From NCBI RefSeq assembly GCF_020523605.1, contig NZ_JAJAQI010000005.1:62001-126000 (forward strand): a stretch of DNA of 64,000 bases, read 5' to 3'. The notes beneath the pieces were generated by a model. That model saw nothing but the letters and a program-made list of their open reading frames with translations. It did no database searches and was not told where the DNA came from. Shown here one piece after another: positions 1 to 10,806 of the stretch. The translations under genes were made by a program, and so were the position numbers. Source of the stretch: Roseicella aerolata (GTDB lineage Bacteria; Pseudomonadota; Alphaproteobacteria; Acetobacterales; Acetobacteraceae). Positions within the stretch are counted from its first letter, which is position 1, and each line of letters begins with the position of its first letter.

Positions 1-107
1 CCCCCGCCAAGCGAAAGGGCGTGGCACGGTTCGGTGCGGAACAAGAAGGGCGTATCACCCTGGTCCTGGCACCACAGGCAGGAATTGCAGGCGAGAAAGG
101 CGGTGCA

Positions 108-557
108 ATGCGACAGCTTTGGCAAGGTGGCATGCTGGCGCTGGGGTTGCTGGCGGGACCCGTCACGGGGCAAGCGCAGCTCTGGCCCCTGCATACGGGT
201 CCGGGCGGCGACGCCATCGTTCAGGCAACGAGGGAATTTGATCAATTCCGGCGTTCCGCACCCGTCCAGCCGGAACCGCCGCCGCGCGCCGTCATGCCGG
301 CACCGGTCTGGACACCACCACCCCCGCCGTCGCCCGTCCAGCGTGCTGCCGCACCGCGTAGCACCCCTCGGGTCGCCACGGCGCCAGCACCGGCATCCGC
401 CCCCGCCGCAGCGCCGAGCGGCCGACAGCCGGACATCGAATCGGTCGAGCGGCGTATGGCTGAGCGCGAGCGGATCCTGCGCGACCTGCAGCGGGAACTG
501 GCGGAAGAAAGACGGCTGGTGGAGGAGTGGCGCGGGGCACAGCGGGCCTCGCGCTGA
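108..557 (+). CDS. Putative exported proline-rich coiled-coil protein
   Basis: 149 residues, family not recognised. I start at the ATG at 108, which follows a purine-rich GAGAAAGG; the longer frame opening at 21 would bury the signal peptide. Residues 1-25 look like a Sec signal (short basic start, hydrophobic MLALGLLAG stretch, cleavage near GQA). Residues 55-105 are low-complexity and rich in Pro and Ala. Residues about 108-145 form a charged helix with heptad character (ERRMAERERILRDLQRELAE). This suggests an envelope protein with a flexible linker and a C-terminal coiled coil. It lies upstream of, and convergent with, the minus-strand tRNA. No function is assigned. Confidence 0.6.
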   Translation: MRQLWQGGMLALGLLAGPVTGQAQLWPLHTGPGGDAIVQATREFDQFRRSAPVQPEPPPRAVMPAPVWTPPPPPSPVQRAAAPRSTPRVATAPAPASAPAAAPSGRQPDIESVERRMAERERILRDLQRELAEERRLVEEWRGAQRASR

Positions 558-585
558 CATTCTGCCCCTGGGCTGCGGCAGGAAA

Positions 586-662
586 TGGTCGGAGCGGCGG
601 GATTTGAACCCACGACCCCCAGTCCCCCAGACTGATGCGCTACCAGGCTGCGCTACGCTCCG
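586..662 (-). tRNA. tRNA-Pro (GGG)
   Basis: Read on the minus strand this folds as a complete cloverleaf. The acceptor stem CGGAGCG (662-656) pairs with CGCTCCG (596-590), followed by discriminator A and an encoded CCA (588-586). The T arm contains GGGTTCAAATC. The anticodon stem TCAGT/ACTGG encloses the loop CTGGGGG, so the anticodon is GGG and the tRNA reads CCC and CCU. This is one of very few non-coding genes in the window. Confidence 0.95.
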
Positions 663-897
663 ACGGAAGGCGGGATAGCACCGCCTGACCCGCGCCGCCA
701 GCCCCCCCAAGACCCGATTTGCTTCGCCGGGATAAGCGGCGGCCGGCTCATTCCTTGGAAGGGCCGAAATTCCCCTCCCCGACCAGGATGGTCGCGGGAA
801 AGGGCAGCCGGCGCAGCATCTGGCTGGTGCCCGCATGGTGAGCCGGCATCCGGGGTGAGGCCAGCGCCAGCCGCCCGGGCCGGCGCTGGCAGCAGCT
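663..897. other. Intergenic region between coxM and tRNA-Pro
   Basis: 235 bases with no convincing gene. The minus-strand frame of coxM stays open for a further 48 codons after its TGA (900-898), ending at a TGA at 751-749. An ATG at 846-844 would give a 33-residue peptide. No ribosome-binding site or recognisable domain supports it, so it is probably spurious or a remnant. Confidence 0.3.
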
Positions 898-1692
898 TCA
901 CCCGGCGTTGGCGAGGGCGCGCTTCGCCATCACCGTGACGAGGTGCGCGCGGTACTCGGCGCTGCCATGGATGTCGCCGTTCAGCCCATCAGCCGACTGC
1001 TGGATGCCGGCCACCGCATCGGGGGACCAATTGGCGGTCAGCGCCTTCTCCATATCGGCCTGCCGGAAGACGCAGGGGCCCGCGCCGTTGATCGCGACGC
1101 GCACGCCGGACTTGGTCTTGGCGACGAAGGCGCCAGCCATCACGTAGCGGCTCGCCGGGTTGCGCATTTTGGCATAGCCGGCCTTCTCCGGGATCGGGAA
1201 CTCGATCGCCACCAGCAGCTCGCCCGGTTCCAGCGCCGTGGTGAACATGCCCTGGAAGAAGTCGTCCGCCGCGATCCGGCGCTTGTCGGTGACCACCGTC
1301 GCGCCCAGGCCGAGTACCGCCGCCGGGTAGTCCGCCGCCGGGTCGTTGTTGGAGACGCTTCCGCCGATGGTGCCACGGTTGCGCACCTGGGTGTCGCCGA
1401 TGGTGCCGGCCATCTGCGCGAGCGCCGGGATGGCGGCCTTCACCTCGGCGTTCTCCGCCACCTCATGGTGCTTGGCCAGTGCGCCGATGATCAGTTTGTC
1501 ACCGTCGCGCCGAATGCCCTTCAGTTCCGCGATCCCGGAGAGATCGACCACGGCGGTCGGCTTGTTCAGGCGGTGCTTCAGCGCCGGCAGCAGGGTCTGG
1601 CCGCCGGAGATCGGCCGCGCATCCGGGTCCGCGGACAGGATCTTGACCGCATCCGCAACCGAGGTCGGCTTGTGATAGGCGAAATCATACAT
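898..1692 (-). CDS. coxM: CoxM/XdhB-like FAD-binding subunit of a molybdenum hydroxylase
   Basis: 264 residues. This is the medium subunit of a xanthine dehydrogenase/CO dehydrogenase-type enzyme; it carries FAD and passes electrons between the iron-sulfur subunit and an external acceptor. The FAD-pyrophosphate loop ISGGQTLLP is at residues 28-36 and the second FAD motif, within RNRGTIGGS, at 104-112. The length is normal for the family. The ATG at 1692 is preceded by GGGGAGAGG. The gene is the third in the order S-L-M, with a 14-base gap after coxL, so the three are surely one transcript. That order is typical of form II clusters rather than true CO dehydrogenases. Confidence 0.9.
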   Translation of the reverse strand: MYDFAYHKPTSVADAVKILSADPDARPISGGQTLLPALKHRLNKPTAVVDLSGIAELKGIRRDGDKLIIGALAKHHEVAENAEVKAAIPALAQMAGTIGDTQVRNRGTIGGSVSNNDPAADYPAAVLGLGATVVTDKRRIAADDFFQGMFTTALEPGELLVAIEFPIPEKAGYAKMRNPASRYVMAGAFVAKTKSGVRVAINGAGPCVFRQADMEKALTANWSPDAVAGIQQSADGLNGDIHGSAEYRAHLVTVMAKRALANAG

Positions 1693-1706
1693 GGCGAGCC
1701 TCTCCC

Positions 1707-4091
1707 CTATTCGGCCGCCAGCTTATGGCCGGCGTTGATGATGTTCCAGATCTTGGCGGGCGTCGCCGGCATCTCAATGTGCCGGACGCCGTAATCCTGC
1801 AGCGCATCGACCACCGCATTGATGACGGCGGGTGGCGAACCGATGGCGCCCACCTCCCCGCAGCCCTTCACGCCGAGCGGGTTGTGGGTGCAGAGGGTGG
1901 TGTGGGTGGCGACGCTGACCGGCGGCAGGTCCTCCGCCCGCGGCATCTGGTAGTCCATGAAGCTGGCGGAGAGCAGCTGGCCGGCCTCGTCATAGACGGC
2001 CGTTTCCAGCAGCGCCTGGCCGATGCCCTGGGCGACGCCGCCCTGCACCTGCCCCTCGACGATCATCGGATTGATGACGCGCCCGACATCGTCCACCGCG
2101 GTGAAGTTCACCACATCGACCTTGCCCGTCTCGGGGTCGATTTCGACCTCGCAGATATGGCAGCCGCCGGGATAGGTGAAGTTCTTCGGGTCGTAGAAGG
2201 CGGTCTCGTCCAGGCCCGGCTCGATCTCCTCGATCGGGTAGTTGTGCGGGACATAGGCAGTCAGGCAGATCTCGCCCCAACTCTTGGTCTTGTCGGTGCC
2301 GGCTACGCGGAAGGTGCCACGGTCGAACTCGACATCCTCGACCGAGGCCTCCATCAGATGGGCAGCGATCTTGCGCGCCTTGGCGACGATCTTGTCCATG
2401 GCCTTGACCATGGCGCTGCCGCCGACCGCCAGGCTGCGGGAGCCATAGGTGCCCATGCCGAAGGGAATCTTCGCCGTGTCGCCATGGACGATGTCCACCT
2501 GCGCCAGCGGCACGCCGAGCCGGTCCGTGACCAGTTGCGCCAGCGTCGTCTCATGCCCCTGGCCATGGCTGTGCGTTCCGGTCAACACCGTGACGCTGCC
2601 GGTCGGGTGGACTCGGATGGTGCCCACCTCGTAGAGGCCGGCCCGGGCACCGAGTGCGCCGACCACGGCAGAAGGCGCGATGCCGCAGGCCTCCAGATAG
2701 GTGGAGATGCCGATGCCGCGCAGCTTGCCGCGCGCCTTGGCCTCCGCCCGCCGCTGCTCGAAGCTGGCCCAGCCGGAGCTCTCCAGCGCCTGTTCCAGCG
2801 TTGCGACATAGTCTCCGCTGTCATACTGCAACGCAACCGGCGTCTGGTAGGGGAAGGCGTCGTTCGGGATGAAGTTGCGCCGGCGGATCTCGACGCGATC
2901 CATGCCCATCTCGCGCGCCGCGACATCCACCAGCCGTTCGAGCAGGAAGGTCGCCTCCGGCCTCCCGGCGCCACGATAGGCATCAACCGGCGTGGTGTTG
3001 GTGAAGACCGCTTTCACCTCCGCATAGACGGTCGGTGTGGTGTACACCCCGGCCAGCAGCGTGGCGTAGAGATAGGTTGGCACGCTGGTGGCGAAGGTGG
3101 AGAGGTAGGCGCCCATATTCGCCAGCGTCTGGACATGCAGCGCCAGGAACTTGCCGTTCGCATCCAGGGCCAGCCGCGCCTTGGTCACGTGGTCGCGGCC
3201 ATGCGCGTCGGTGATGAAGCTTTCGGTCCGGTCGGCGGTCCACTTGACCGGCCGCGCGATCTTGCCCGCGGCCCAGGTGACGATCGCCTCCTCGGCATAA
3301 TGGAAGATCTTGCTGCCGAAGCCGCCGCCGACATCGGGGGCGACGACGCGCAGCTTGTGTTCCGGCAGTTGCAGGACGAAGGCGCCCATCAGCAGCCGGA
3401 TGACATGCGGGTTCTGGCTGGTGGTATAGAGCGTGTAGTCGCCGGTCGTCGGGTCGTAATCGCCGACCGCAGCACGCGGCTCCATGGCGTTCGGAATCAG
3501 CCGGTTGTTCACCAGCTCGAATTCGACCACCTTGTGGGCGCTCTGGAAGGCTGCGGCATTCACCGCCGGGTCGCCGATATGCCAATCGTAGCAGATATTG
3601 CCGGCGACGCCGTCATGCACCTGCGGCGCGCCGGTGGCGAGCGCGGCTTCCATCGTCGCCGCGGCGGGCAGAACGTCGTAATCAACGAGGATCGCCTCGG
3701 CCGCGTCGCGCGCCTGGGCCTTGGTCTCGGCAATCACCACGGCGACCGAATCGCCGACATGCCGAACCTTGCCCTGGGCCAGCACCGGATGCGGCGGCTC
3801 CGCCATGGGCGAGCCATCCTTGTTGTGGATCTGCCAGCCGCAGGGCAGGCCGCCGATCCCCTTCATGTCCTCACCGGTGAAGATCGCGACGACGCCCGGC
3901 ATGGCCCTGGCGGCGGCAAGATCGATCCCCCTGATTGCGGCATGCGCATGCGGGGAGCGGAGAATATAAGCGTAGGTCTGGCGGGGACGGTTGATATCGT
4001 CCGTGTACTGACCCCGGCCGGAGAGGAAGCGCAGATCCTCCTTGCGCTTCACGCTCGCGCCGATGCCCTCGAAGGGTGTCACCACATTCAT
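1707..4091 (-). CDS. coxL: CoxL-like (form II) molybdopterin-binding large subunit
   Basis: 794 residues. This is the catalytic subunit of the molybdenum hydroxylase family, expected to bind molybdopterin cytosine dinucleotide. The active-site loop reads AYRGAGR at residues 371-377. That is the form II signature; authentic CO dehydrogenase (form I) has AYxCSFR with the copper-ligating cysteine, absent here. The substrate is therefore probably an aldehyde, purine or other heterocycle rather than CO. I use the ATG at 4091, which follows GGGAGG with good spacing; an upstream in-frame start at 4154 adds 21 Arg/Pro-rich residues with no family similarity. No maturation genes (coxD/E/F, XdhC-like) are nearby. 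Confidence 0.9.
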   Translation of the reverse strand: MNVVTPFEGIGASVKRKEDLRFLSGRGQYTDDINRPRQTYAYILRSPHAHAAIRGIDLAAARAMPGVVAIFTGEDMKGIGGLPCGWQIHNKDGSPMAEPPHPVLAQGKVRHVGDSVAVVIAETKAQARDAAEAILVDYDVLPAAATMEAALATGAPQVHDGVAGNICYDWHIGDPAVNAAAFQSAHKVVEFELVNNRLIPNAMEPRAAVGDYDPTTGDYTLYTTSQNPHVIRLLMGAFVLQLPEHKLRVVAPDVGGGFGSKIFHYAEEAIVTWAAGKIARPVKWTADRTESFITDAHGRDHVTKARLALDANGKFLALHVQTLANMGAYLSTFATSVPTYLYATLLAGVYTTPTVYAEVKAVFTNTTPVDAYRGAGRPEATFLLERLVDVAAREMGMDRVEIRRRNFIPNDAFPYQTPVALQYDSGDYVATLEQALESSGWASFEQRRAEAKARGKLRGIGISTYLEACGIAPSAVVGALGARAGLYEVGTIRVHPTGSVTVLTGTHSHGQGHETTLAQLVTDRLGVPLAQVDIVHGDTAKIPFGMGTYGSRSLAVGGSAMVKAMDKIVAKARKIAAHLMEASVEDVEFDRGTFRVAGTDKTKSWGEICLTAYVPHNYPIEEIEPGLDETAFYDPKNFTYPGGCHICEVEIDPETGKVDVVNFTAVDDVGRVINPMIVEGQVQGGVAQGIGQALLETAVYDEAGQLLSASFMDYQMPRAEDLPPVSVATHTTLCTHNPLGVKGCGEVGAIGSPPAVINAVVDALQDYGVRHIEMPATPAKIWNIINAGHKLAAE

Positions 4092-4208
4092 TGCAACGCC
4101 TCCCAGGCAGCGGGGCACCCTGCCGGGGCGGCCTGACCGCACGGCCCCGGGCACTCCCTTTATTCATTCGCAGCCAGGCTGGGCGCACCGGGGCACGCCC
4201 GACGCGGC

Positions 4209-4712
<504 letters not shown>

Positions 4713-4829
4713 TCCGCGTCTCCCCCGAAAAGCGGCGGCCGGACGGCCGCGTATCAGCACAAAGGTCGCCTTGCCCCCGGCTTCCGTCAAGCACTGCCGC
4801 ATCCACTCTTTGTCGAAAGGGTTCGGTGC

Positions 4830-5165
4830 TCAACTCTGTCCGCCGGTCGGCGGCACGCTCCCGCGGCCCGGCTCGGGCGGAGCCGGGATCAGCCGCTTCC
4901 GGCCGCGGGTGAGCAGGACCAAGACGCCAAGCACCAGGGTGCCGAGCGGCCAGATCGTCCAGATGGCGGCCAGTGTCATGGCGCCGAACATGCCGGCCCC
5001 CATCACCACCTCCGGGTCCGACCCCGAGAGGAAGGGGCCGACCACGGCGCAGGTTCCAAGGCTGCCAAGCAGCATGACCAGTTGAAAGATCAGGAAGCTC
5101 CATTTGACCGCGCGCCCGAAGGGTCCGCGGCGCTCCCGCACCTCCAGCATCACCGGCCCGGCCAT
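4830..5165 (-). CDS. Small membrane protein of unknown function
   Basis: 111 residues with two to three hydrophobic segments. A basic N-terminus (RERRGPFGRAVKW) leads into a membrane helix at about 22-44, a second hydrophobic stretch follows at about 53-72 and a third at 74-87, then a basic Pro/Gly-rich tail. I recognise no family. The ATG at 5165 follows AGGGGG. It lies between oppF and coxS on the same strand, about 115 bases from each, so it may be transcribed alone. It could be a small accessory membrane protein of either neighbour, but nothing in the sequence shows this. Confidence 0.65.
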   Translation of the reverse strand: MAGPVMLEVRERRGPFGRAVKWSFLIFQLVMLLGSLGTCAVVGPFLSGSDPEVVMGAGMFGAMTLAAIWTIWPLGTLVLGVLVLLTRGRKRLIPAPPEPGRGSVPPTGGQS

Positions 5166-5279
5166 GCAGGCCCCCTTCCCTCTGTCACGGCGGGCCGACT
5201 CAGAGCGCCAGGCCCCTCCCGGGCGCCCCGCGACGCGACGCGCCGTGGGGCGGGACGGTGCTCTGGTCCACCACCCGCC

Positions 5280-6320
5280 TCAGGCCGCGACCAGCGCCGC
5301 TCCCTTGGCCACCGCCAGCGGGTTCTCCGCATCCGGCCGATCGTGCAGGTGGCAGGCCGCGACATGCCCGGCATCAAGCGCCGTCGCTACATGGTTGAGC
5401 TTTGGCTCCTCCACCCGGCACCGGTCGAAGGCATAGGGGCAGCGGGTGTGGAAGCGGCAACCCTTCGGCGGGTTGATCGGGCTCGGCACATCGCCCTTCA
5501 GGATGATGCGCTGCCGCGCCGCGCCCGGGCTCGGCACCGGCACGGCGGAGAGCAGCGCTTCCGTATAGGGATGCTTCGGCGCGGCAAACAGGCTGCGCTT
5601 CGGCGCCACTTCCACGATCTTGCCGAGATACATGACCGCGACCCGATGCGTCATGTGCTCGACGATCGCCAGGTCGTGGCTGATGAAAAGCAGTGCCAGG
5701 CCGAGTTCCTGCTGCAGGTCCTGCAGCAGGTTCACGATCTGCGCCTTGACCGAGACGTCAAGCGCGGAGACGGCCTCGTCACAGACGATCAGGTCCGGCT
5801 CCGCCGCCAGAGCGCGGGCGATGCCGATCCGCTGTCGTTGACCGCCGCTGAATTCATGCGGCCAGCGATTCACCGCATCGCGCGGGAGGCGCACTGTGTC
5901 CATCAGCTTGGCGACCCGCTCCTCCAGGTCCTTCCCATCCTTGGCCAGCCCGAAATTCCGGATCGGCTCGGCCAGGATATCCCGCACCCGCATGCGCGGG
6001 TTTAGCGAGGAAAAGGGGTCCTGGAACACTACCTGCACGCGCCGGCGCATGGGGCGCAGCGCACCGGCCGAGAGGTCATCGATCCGCTTGCCGTCCAGCA
6101 CCACCTGGCCGGCGGTGATGTCGAACAGCCGGAGAATGGCCTTGCCGACGGTCGACTTGCCGCAGCCGGATTCGCCGACCAGCGAAAGCGTCTCTCCCTT
6201 TTCGATGCTGAAGGAGACGCCATCCACCGCATAGACATAGCCGGTGGTCGAGCCGAGCAGGCCGCCCTTCAGCGGAAAGTGCTTCTTGAGATCGGAAACC
6301 TCGAGGATCGGCGCGCTCAT
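5280..6320 (-). CDS. oppF: OppF/DppF-type ABC transporter ATPase
   Basis: 346 residues. One of two ATPases energising a peptide-type ABC importer at the cytoplasmic face. Walker [10 protein letters not shown] is at 49-57, the signature FSGGQRQR at 157-164 and Walker B LIVCDE at 177-182. The C-terminal oligopeptide-transporter extension has the usual cysteines ([14 protein letters not shown]), which in relatives bind an iron-sulfur cluster. The start overlaps the oppD stop by four bases (ATGA), indicating translational coupling. It is the last gene of the importer operon. Substrate cannot be judged from the ATPase. Confidence 0.93.
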   Translation of the reverse strand: MSAPILEVSDLKKHFPLKGGLLGSTTGYVYAVDGVSFSIEKGETLSLVGESGCGKSTVGKAILRLFDITAGQVVLDGKRIDDLSAGALRPMRRRVQVVFQDPFSSLNPRMRVRDILAEPIRNFGLAKDGKDLEERVAKLMDTVRLPRDAVNRWPHEFSGGQRQRIGIARALAAEPDLIVCDEAVSALDVSVKAQIVNLLQDLQQELGLALLFISHDLAIVEHMTHRVAVMYLGKIVEVAPKRSLFAAPKHPYTEALLSAVPVPSPGAARQRIILKGDVPSPINPPKGCRFHTRCPYAFDRCRVEEPKLNHVATALDAGHVAACHLHDRPDAENPLAVAKGAALVAA

Positions 6321-7309
6321 GCCGCGATCGCCCCTTCCTTGGTGGCATAATGACAGGCCGCGACATGGCCCGGCGCCTTCTCCTCCAGCGCCGGCGCCAC
6401 CTGGCGGCAGAGATCGGTGGCGTGCGGGCAGCGGCTGGCGAAGACGCAGCCCGGGATCTTCGCCTTCAGGCTGGGCACCAGGCCAGGGATCTCCGCCAGC
6501 CTGGTCTCATCCCCATGCAGGGAGGAGCCGAGCTTCGGCATCGAGCCGAGCAGCCCCTGGGTGTAGGGGTGCTTCGGGTTGTTGAAGAGCGGTCCGACTG
6601 CCGCCTCCTCCACCTTCTTCCCGGCATACATGACGATGACGCGCTCCGCGACCTCCGCCACCACGCCGAGATCGTGAGTGATGAGGACGATGGCCGCGCC
6701 GACGCGATGCTTGAGGTCCCGCATCAGCTCCAGGATCTGCGCCTGGATCGTGACGTCGAGCGCCGTGGTCGGCTCATCGGCGATCAGCAACTTCGGATTG
6801 CAGGCGAGCGCGATCGCGATCATCACGCGCTGCCGCATGCCGCCCGAAAGCTGGTGCGGATACTCCCGTACCCGTCGGCGCGGTTCCGGGATGCCGACCA
6901 GCGTCAGCATCTCCACCGCCTTTTCCTCCGCTTGCTGCCTGGAGAGACCCTGGTGCAGCCGCAGCGTCTCGCCGATCTGCCGCCCCACGGTCAGCACCGG
7001 GTTCAGCGAGGTCATCGGCTCCTGGAAGATCATGCTGATCTCATTGCCACGGATGTCGCGCATCTCGCGGTCCGAGAGCTTCAGCAGGTCCCTGCCCTCG
7101 AAGCGGATGGCGCCGGCGATCTTGCCCGGCGGCTCCGGGATGAGCCGCAGGATCGACATGGAGGTGACGGACTTGCCGCAGCCGCTCTCCCCCACGATCG
7201 CCACCGTCTCGCCGGCATTCACATGGAAGGAGACGCCATCCACGGCGCGATTGACCCCGTCCGGCGTGCGGAAATGGGTCTGCAGGTTCTCGACTTCGAG
7301 CAGCGCCAT
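6317..7309 (-). CDS. oppD: OppD/DppD-type ABC transporter ATPase
   Basis: 330 residues, partner ATPase of the peptide importer. Walker A GESGCGKS is at 40-47, the signature LSGGMRQR at 154-161 and Walker B LLIADEP at 174-180. The C-terminal tail keeps the four-cysteine pattern of this subfamily ([14 protein letters not shown] and CH near the end). It follows the permease gene after only three bases and overlaps oppF by four. All catalytic motifs are intact, so the transporter looks functional. Confidence 0.93.
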   Translation of the reverse strand: MALLEVENLQTHFRTPDGVNRAVDGVSFHVNAGETVAIVGESGCGKSVTSMSILRLIPEPPGKIAGAIRFEGRDLLKLSDREMRDIRGNEISMIFQEPMTSLNPVLTVGRQIGETLRLHQGLSRQQAEEKAVEMLTLVGIPEPRRRVREYPHQLSGGMRQRVMIAIALACNPKLLIADEPTTALDVTIQAQILELMRDLKHRVGAAIVLITHDLGVVAEVAERVIVMYAGKKVEEAAVGPLFNNPKHPYTQGLLGSMPKLGSSLHGDETRLAEIPGLVPSLKAKIPGCVFASRCPHATDLCRQVAPALEEKAPGHVAACHYATKEGAIAA

Positions 7310-7312
7310 GAA

Positions 7313-8245
7313 TCAGAGCCTCTTCGCCATGCGCGGATCCAGCGCATCGCGCAGGCCGTCGCCGAGCAGGTTCACCGCAAGCACCGTGATGGAAAGGAAG
7401 ACGGCCGGGAAAAAGACGATATAGGGCTTCACCTGCCAGAGCGCGCGCCCCTCCGCCATAATGTTCCCCCAGGACGGGATGATGGGCGGCGTGCCCGCGC
7501 CGATGAAGGAGAGAATGGCCTCCGTGATCATCGCGGCGGCGCAGATATAGGTCGCCTGCACCGTGATCGGTGCGAGGGTGTTCGGCAGGATGTGCCGCCA
7601 GATGATCATGGGCGTCCGCGTGCCCGCCGCCACCGCCGCCTCCACATAGGGCTGCTCGCGCAGCGAGAGCACCACGCCGCGCACGAGGCGCGAGACGCGC
7701 GGGATCTCCGCGATGGTGATGGCGATGATGACGTTCTGGACCGAGCCGCGGGTCAGCGCCATCAGCGCGATCGCCAGCAGGATCGGGGGGATGGACATCA
7801 AGCCGTCCATGATCCGCATGATGATGCTGTCGGCGAGCCGGATATAGCCCGAGATCATGCCGATGGTCAGGCCGATGATCGAGGACAGGATCGCCACCGA
7901 GAAGCCGACGATGAGCGAGACCCGTGCGCCGTAGAGCACGCGGGAATAGACATCGCGGCCCAGCATGTCGGTGCCGAACCAGTACATGGCCGAGGGCTCG
8001 CGCGTGCGCCGCGCCGGCGCCAGCGCCGTCGGGTCCGTGGTCCAAAGCAGCGGCGCGAAGATGGCGACCAGCACCATCAGCAGCAGCAGGAAGCCGCCGA
8101 TCGCCATGGTCGGGTTGCGCCGGATGAAGCCGATGAAGCCCTTCTTCGGCTTCACCGGCGGCAGGACGTCCGGCATCGGGGCGGCGGCCGCGACGCCTGG
8201 GGGCGGCGCAGCCTGGGCGGGTGAGAGGACGGTCGCGGAAGCCAT
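7313..8245 (-). CDS. oppC: OppC/DppC-type ABC permease
   Basis: 310 residues, inner-membrane permease. After a Pro/Ala-rich N-terminus of about 35 residues there is a first membrane helix (about 45-67) and the periplasmic segment [15 protein letters not shown] typical of OppC. Four or five further helices follow, with the ATPase-contacting EAA-type loop in the middle ([20 protein letters not shown]). The ATG at 8245 overlaps the oppB stop in TGATG. The open frame continues upstream to 8659, but there it is only a shadow of oppB. Confidence 0.92.
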   Translation of the reverse strand: MASATVLSPAQAAPPPGVAAAAPMPDVLPPVKPKKGFIGFIRRNPTMAIGGFLLLLMVLVAIFAPLLWTTDPTALAPARRTREPSAMYWFGTDMLGRDVYSRVLYGARVSLIVGFSVAILSSIIGLTIGMISGYIRLADSIIMRIMDGLMSIPPILLAIALMALTRGSVQNVIIAITIAEIPRVSRLVRGVVLSLREQPYVEAAVAAGTRTPMIIWRHILPNTLAPITVQATYICAAAMITEAILSFIGAGTPPIIPSWGNIMAEGRALWQVKPYIVFFPAVFLSITVLAVNLLGDGLRDALDPRMAKRL

Positions 8246-9186
8246 CAGTACCGGATCCTCGGGTCGAAGAGGGTATAGGCCAGATCGATCAGCAGGTTCA
8301 CCAGCACGTAGACGAAGCTGAACAGCAGCACGACGCCCTGGATCACCGGATAGTCGCGCCGGAGGATGGCATCCACCGTCAGCCGGCCGAGGCCGGGGAT
8401 GGCGAAGACGCTTTCCGTCACCACCGCGCCGCCGATCAGCAGCGCGATGCCGATGCCGATGACGGTCACGATCGGCACGGCGGCGTTCTTGAGGGCATGC
8501 AGGAACAGGATGCTGCTCTGCCCCGCGCCCTTGGCGCGCGCGGTGCGGATGTAGTCCTGCTGCAGCACCTCCAGCATGGTCGCCCGCGTGATGCGGGCGA
8601 TCAGCGCGATATAGACCCCGCCCAGCGCGACCGAGGGCAGGATCAGATTCTCCAGCCAAGGAAAGAAGCCGTTGCTGAAGGCGGTGTAGCCCTGCACCGG
8701 CAGCCAGTCGAGTTCCAGCGCAAAGACATAGGCCAGCAGGTAGCCGACGACGAAGACCGGCACCGAGAAGCCGAGCACCGCGAAGCCCATCACCGCGCGG
8801 TCGATCAGCGTGCCCTGCTTCCAGGCTGCCAGCACGCCCATCGGGACGGCGATGCTGACGGCGAGAATGAGGGTCAGCACCATCAGGGACAGCGTCGGCT
8901 CGATCCGCTGCGCGATCATGGTCGTGACCGGCAGGTTGGTGAAGATCGACGTCCCCATGTCGCCATTCAGGATGCCCCAGACCCAGGCGCCGAAGCGCAC
9001 CAGATAGGGACGGTCCAGGCCCAGCGAGGCCCGGATGCGCTCGACATCCTGTGGCGTCGCCTGATCGCCGGCGATCACTGCCGCCGGGTCGCCGGGGGCG
9101 ATGTAGAGAAGACTGAAGACAAACAAGGCGACCAGGGCCATCACCGGAATGGTGGCCAGCACGCGCCTGACGACATAGGCGAACAT
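8245..9186 (-). CDS. oppB: OppB/DppB-type ABC permease
   Basis: 313 residues, first permease of the importer. It has the N-terminal helix (residues 9-30), the long periplasmic loop with DYGTSI-like sequence GDMGTSI, and the EAA loop QQDYIRTARAKGAGQSSILF that docks on the ATPases. It ends in the usual LFDPRIRY motif. It lies 18 bases downstream of the first binding-protein gene, so it is almost certainly co-transcribed with it. Gene order is receptor, B, C, D, F, as in dpp operons. Confidence 0.93.
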   Translation of the reverse strand: MFAYVVRRVLATIPVMALVALFVFSLLYIAPGDPAAVIAGDQATPQDVERIRASLGLDRPYLVRFGAWVWGILNGDMGTSIFTNLPVTTMIAQRIEPTLSLMVLTLILAVSIAVPMGVLAAWKQGTLIDRAVMGFAVLGFSVPVFVVGYLLAYVFALELDWLPVQGYTAFSNGFFPWLENLILPSVALGGVYIALIARITRATMLEVLQQDYIRTARAKGAGQSSILFLHALKNAAVPIVTVIGIGIALLIGGAVVTESVFAIPGLGRLTVDAILRRDYPVIQGVVLLFSFVYVLVNLLIDLAYTLFDPRIRY

Positions 9187-9204
9187 CGCGCTAGATCCCG
9201 CTCA

Positions 9205-10806
9205 TCAGGACTTCGAGACTCCCCAGAAGAAGGGCAGCGGCCCCTTCTGGATGCCCGACACATTGGACCGCCAGGCCTGGTAGCTGAGGAAGAAGCCCGT
9301 TGGCGCATAGACGACGTTGTCGAGCGCGGCCTTGTTCAGGCGCCGCATCGCCGCCTTCTCCTCCTCGAGGGTCTTCGCCTCGAACCAGGATGCGACCTCG
9401 GCCTCGACCTCGGGGATGTCCGGCCAGCCGAACCAGGCGCCGGCGCCATTGGCGCGAATGGCGGTGTAGGCCGCCGGGTTGGTGCAATCCGCGCCCGCAT
9501 GCCAGGAGTGGAACATGCTCCAGCCGCCCTGCCCGACCGGGTTCTTCATGGCGCGGCGCTGGCCGACCGTACCCCAGTCCGTCGCCACGAAGTCCACATT
9601 CAGGCCCAGCCGCTTGAGCAGGTCGGCCGTCACGTCGCCCTGCGACTTGGTGATCGGCTGGTCCTGCGCGACGATGCAGGGCACCGGCTCGCCCTTGTAC
9701 CCGCTTTCGGCCAGCAGCCGCTTCGCCGCGTCGAGATCCCGGCGCCCTTTCAGAATATCGCCGCCTTCCTCATTATAAAGGGGCGTGCCGGGCGTGAAGA
9801 AGCCGGGCAGCGGCTTCCAGAGATTGTTGTCGTCGCCCACCAGGGCGCGCATGTAATCCTCCTGGCTCATCGCCATGAGCACCGCGCGCCGCGCCTTCAC
9901 ATTGTTGAAGGGAGGGGTCAGGTGGTTCATCCGGAAGCTGCCGATGTTGCCGAGCGGGTCGGCGATGTCGACGCGGATGTTCCGGTTGCGGCGCAGGGTC
10001 GGCACTAGGTCGCTGAGCGGGTTCTCCCACCAGTCCACCTCGCCGTTTTGCAGCGCGGCGGAAGCGGTAGCCGGATCCGGCATCACCACCCATTCGATAC
10101 GGTCCACCAGCATGCGCTTGCCGCCGGCGAGCCAGCTGGCCGCTTCCTGGCGCGGCACGTACTGGTCGAATTTCTGAAACACCGCCTTCGCGCCCGGCAC
10201 CCATTCGTTGCGCAGGAAGCGCATAGGGCCGCTGCCGACATATTCCGTGATCTGGGTGAAGGGGTCGGTCTTTGCGATCCGCTCCGGCATGATGAAGCTG
10301 CAGGGGCTGTTGTTCTTGCCCAGCGCCAGCAGCATCTTGGGATAGGGCTTCTTCAGCACCCAGCGAAAGGTCCGGTCGTCAACCGCGACCAGTTCCTGCT
10401 GGATTGCCTTGATCATCAGCCCCATCGGGTCGCGCGCGGACCAGCGCGTCAGGCTGGCGACGACATCCTTGGCCAGCACGGGCTCGCCATCGTGGAATTT
10501 CAGCCCCTCGCGGAGGCGGAACGTCCAGGTCAGGCCGTCCGCCGAGACCTCCTCGCCCTCCACCATCTGCCGCTGCGGCCGCAGATTCTCGTCCACGCCA
10601 TAGAGCGTGTCCCAGACCAGCGCCGCGGCATTGCGGACAACGTACTGCGTGCCCCAGATCGGGTCGAAATTCGCCAGATTCGCCTGCGGCACGAAGCGCA
10701 GCGTACGTGCCGCCGCCCCCTGCGACAGGGCCGGCCCCGGCAGCCCGCCCAGCAGCGCGGCGCCACCGGCAGCCGTGCCGGCCTTCAGGAAGGTCCTGCG
10801 ATCCAT
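9205..10806 (-). CDS. Family-5 substrate-binding protein 1, receptor next to the permease
   Basis: 533 residues. Family-5 (OppA/DppA-like) receptors capture peptides or related small solutes in the periplasm and deliver them to the permease. The N-terminus MDRRTFLKAG contains a near-perfect twin-arginine motif (RRTFLK), followed by a hydrophobic stretch and cleavage near ALSQG, so folded export by Tat is likely. The start at 10806 has GGGAGA upstream; the frame is open to 11109 but that part is not protein-like. Family blocks include LRFVPQANL (36-44), DWWENPL (258-264) and TDWGTVGQRR (409-418). Only this receptor is directly adjacent to the permease genes. It is preceded by a 342-base gap with a strong hairpin and may have its own promoter. 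Confidence 0.9.
   Translation of the reverse strand: MDRRTFLKAGTAAGGAALLGGLPGPALSQGAAARTLRFVPQANLANFDPIWGTQYVVRNAAALVWDTLYGVDENLRPQRQMVEGEEVSADGLTWTFRLREGLKFHDGEPVLAKDVVASLTRWSARDPMGLMIKAIQQELVAVDDRTFRWVLKKPYPKMLLALGKNNSPCSFIMPERIAKTDPFTQITEYVGSGPMRFLRNEWVPGAKAVFQKFDQYVPRQEAASWLAGGKRMLVDRIEWVVMPDPATASAALQNGEVDWWENPLSDLVPTLRRNRNIRVDIADPLGNIGSFRMNHLTPPFNNVKARRAVLMAMSQEDYMRALVGDDNNLWKPLPGFFTPGTPLYNEEGGDILKGRRDLDAAKRLLAESGYKGEPVPCIVAQDQPITKSQGDVTADLLKRLGLNVDFVATDWGTVGQRRAMKNPVGQGGWSMFHSWHAGADCTNPAAYTAIRANGAGAWFGWPDIPEVEAEVASWFEAKTLEEEKAAMRRLNKAALDNVVYAPTGFFLSYQAWRSNVSGIQKGPLPFFWGVSKS

Noticed and set aside
749-900. Short coding extension after the coxM stop
   Set aside because: The frame stays open for 48 codons after TGA, but there is no start signal or recognisable family, so I do not call a gene or read-through.
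1707-4091. Authentic CO dehydrogenase
   Set aside because: The active-site loop is AYRGAGR (form II), lacking the cysteine needed for the Mo-Cu centre.
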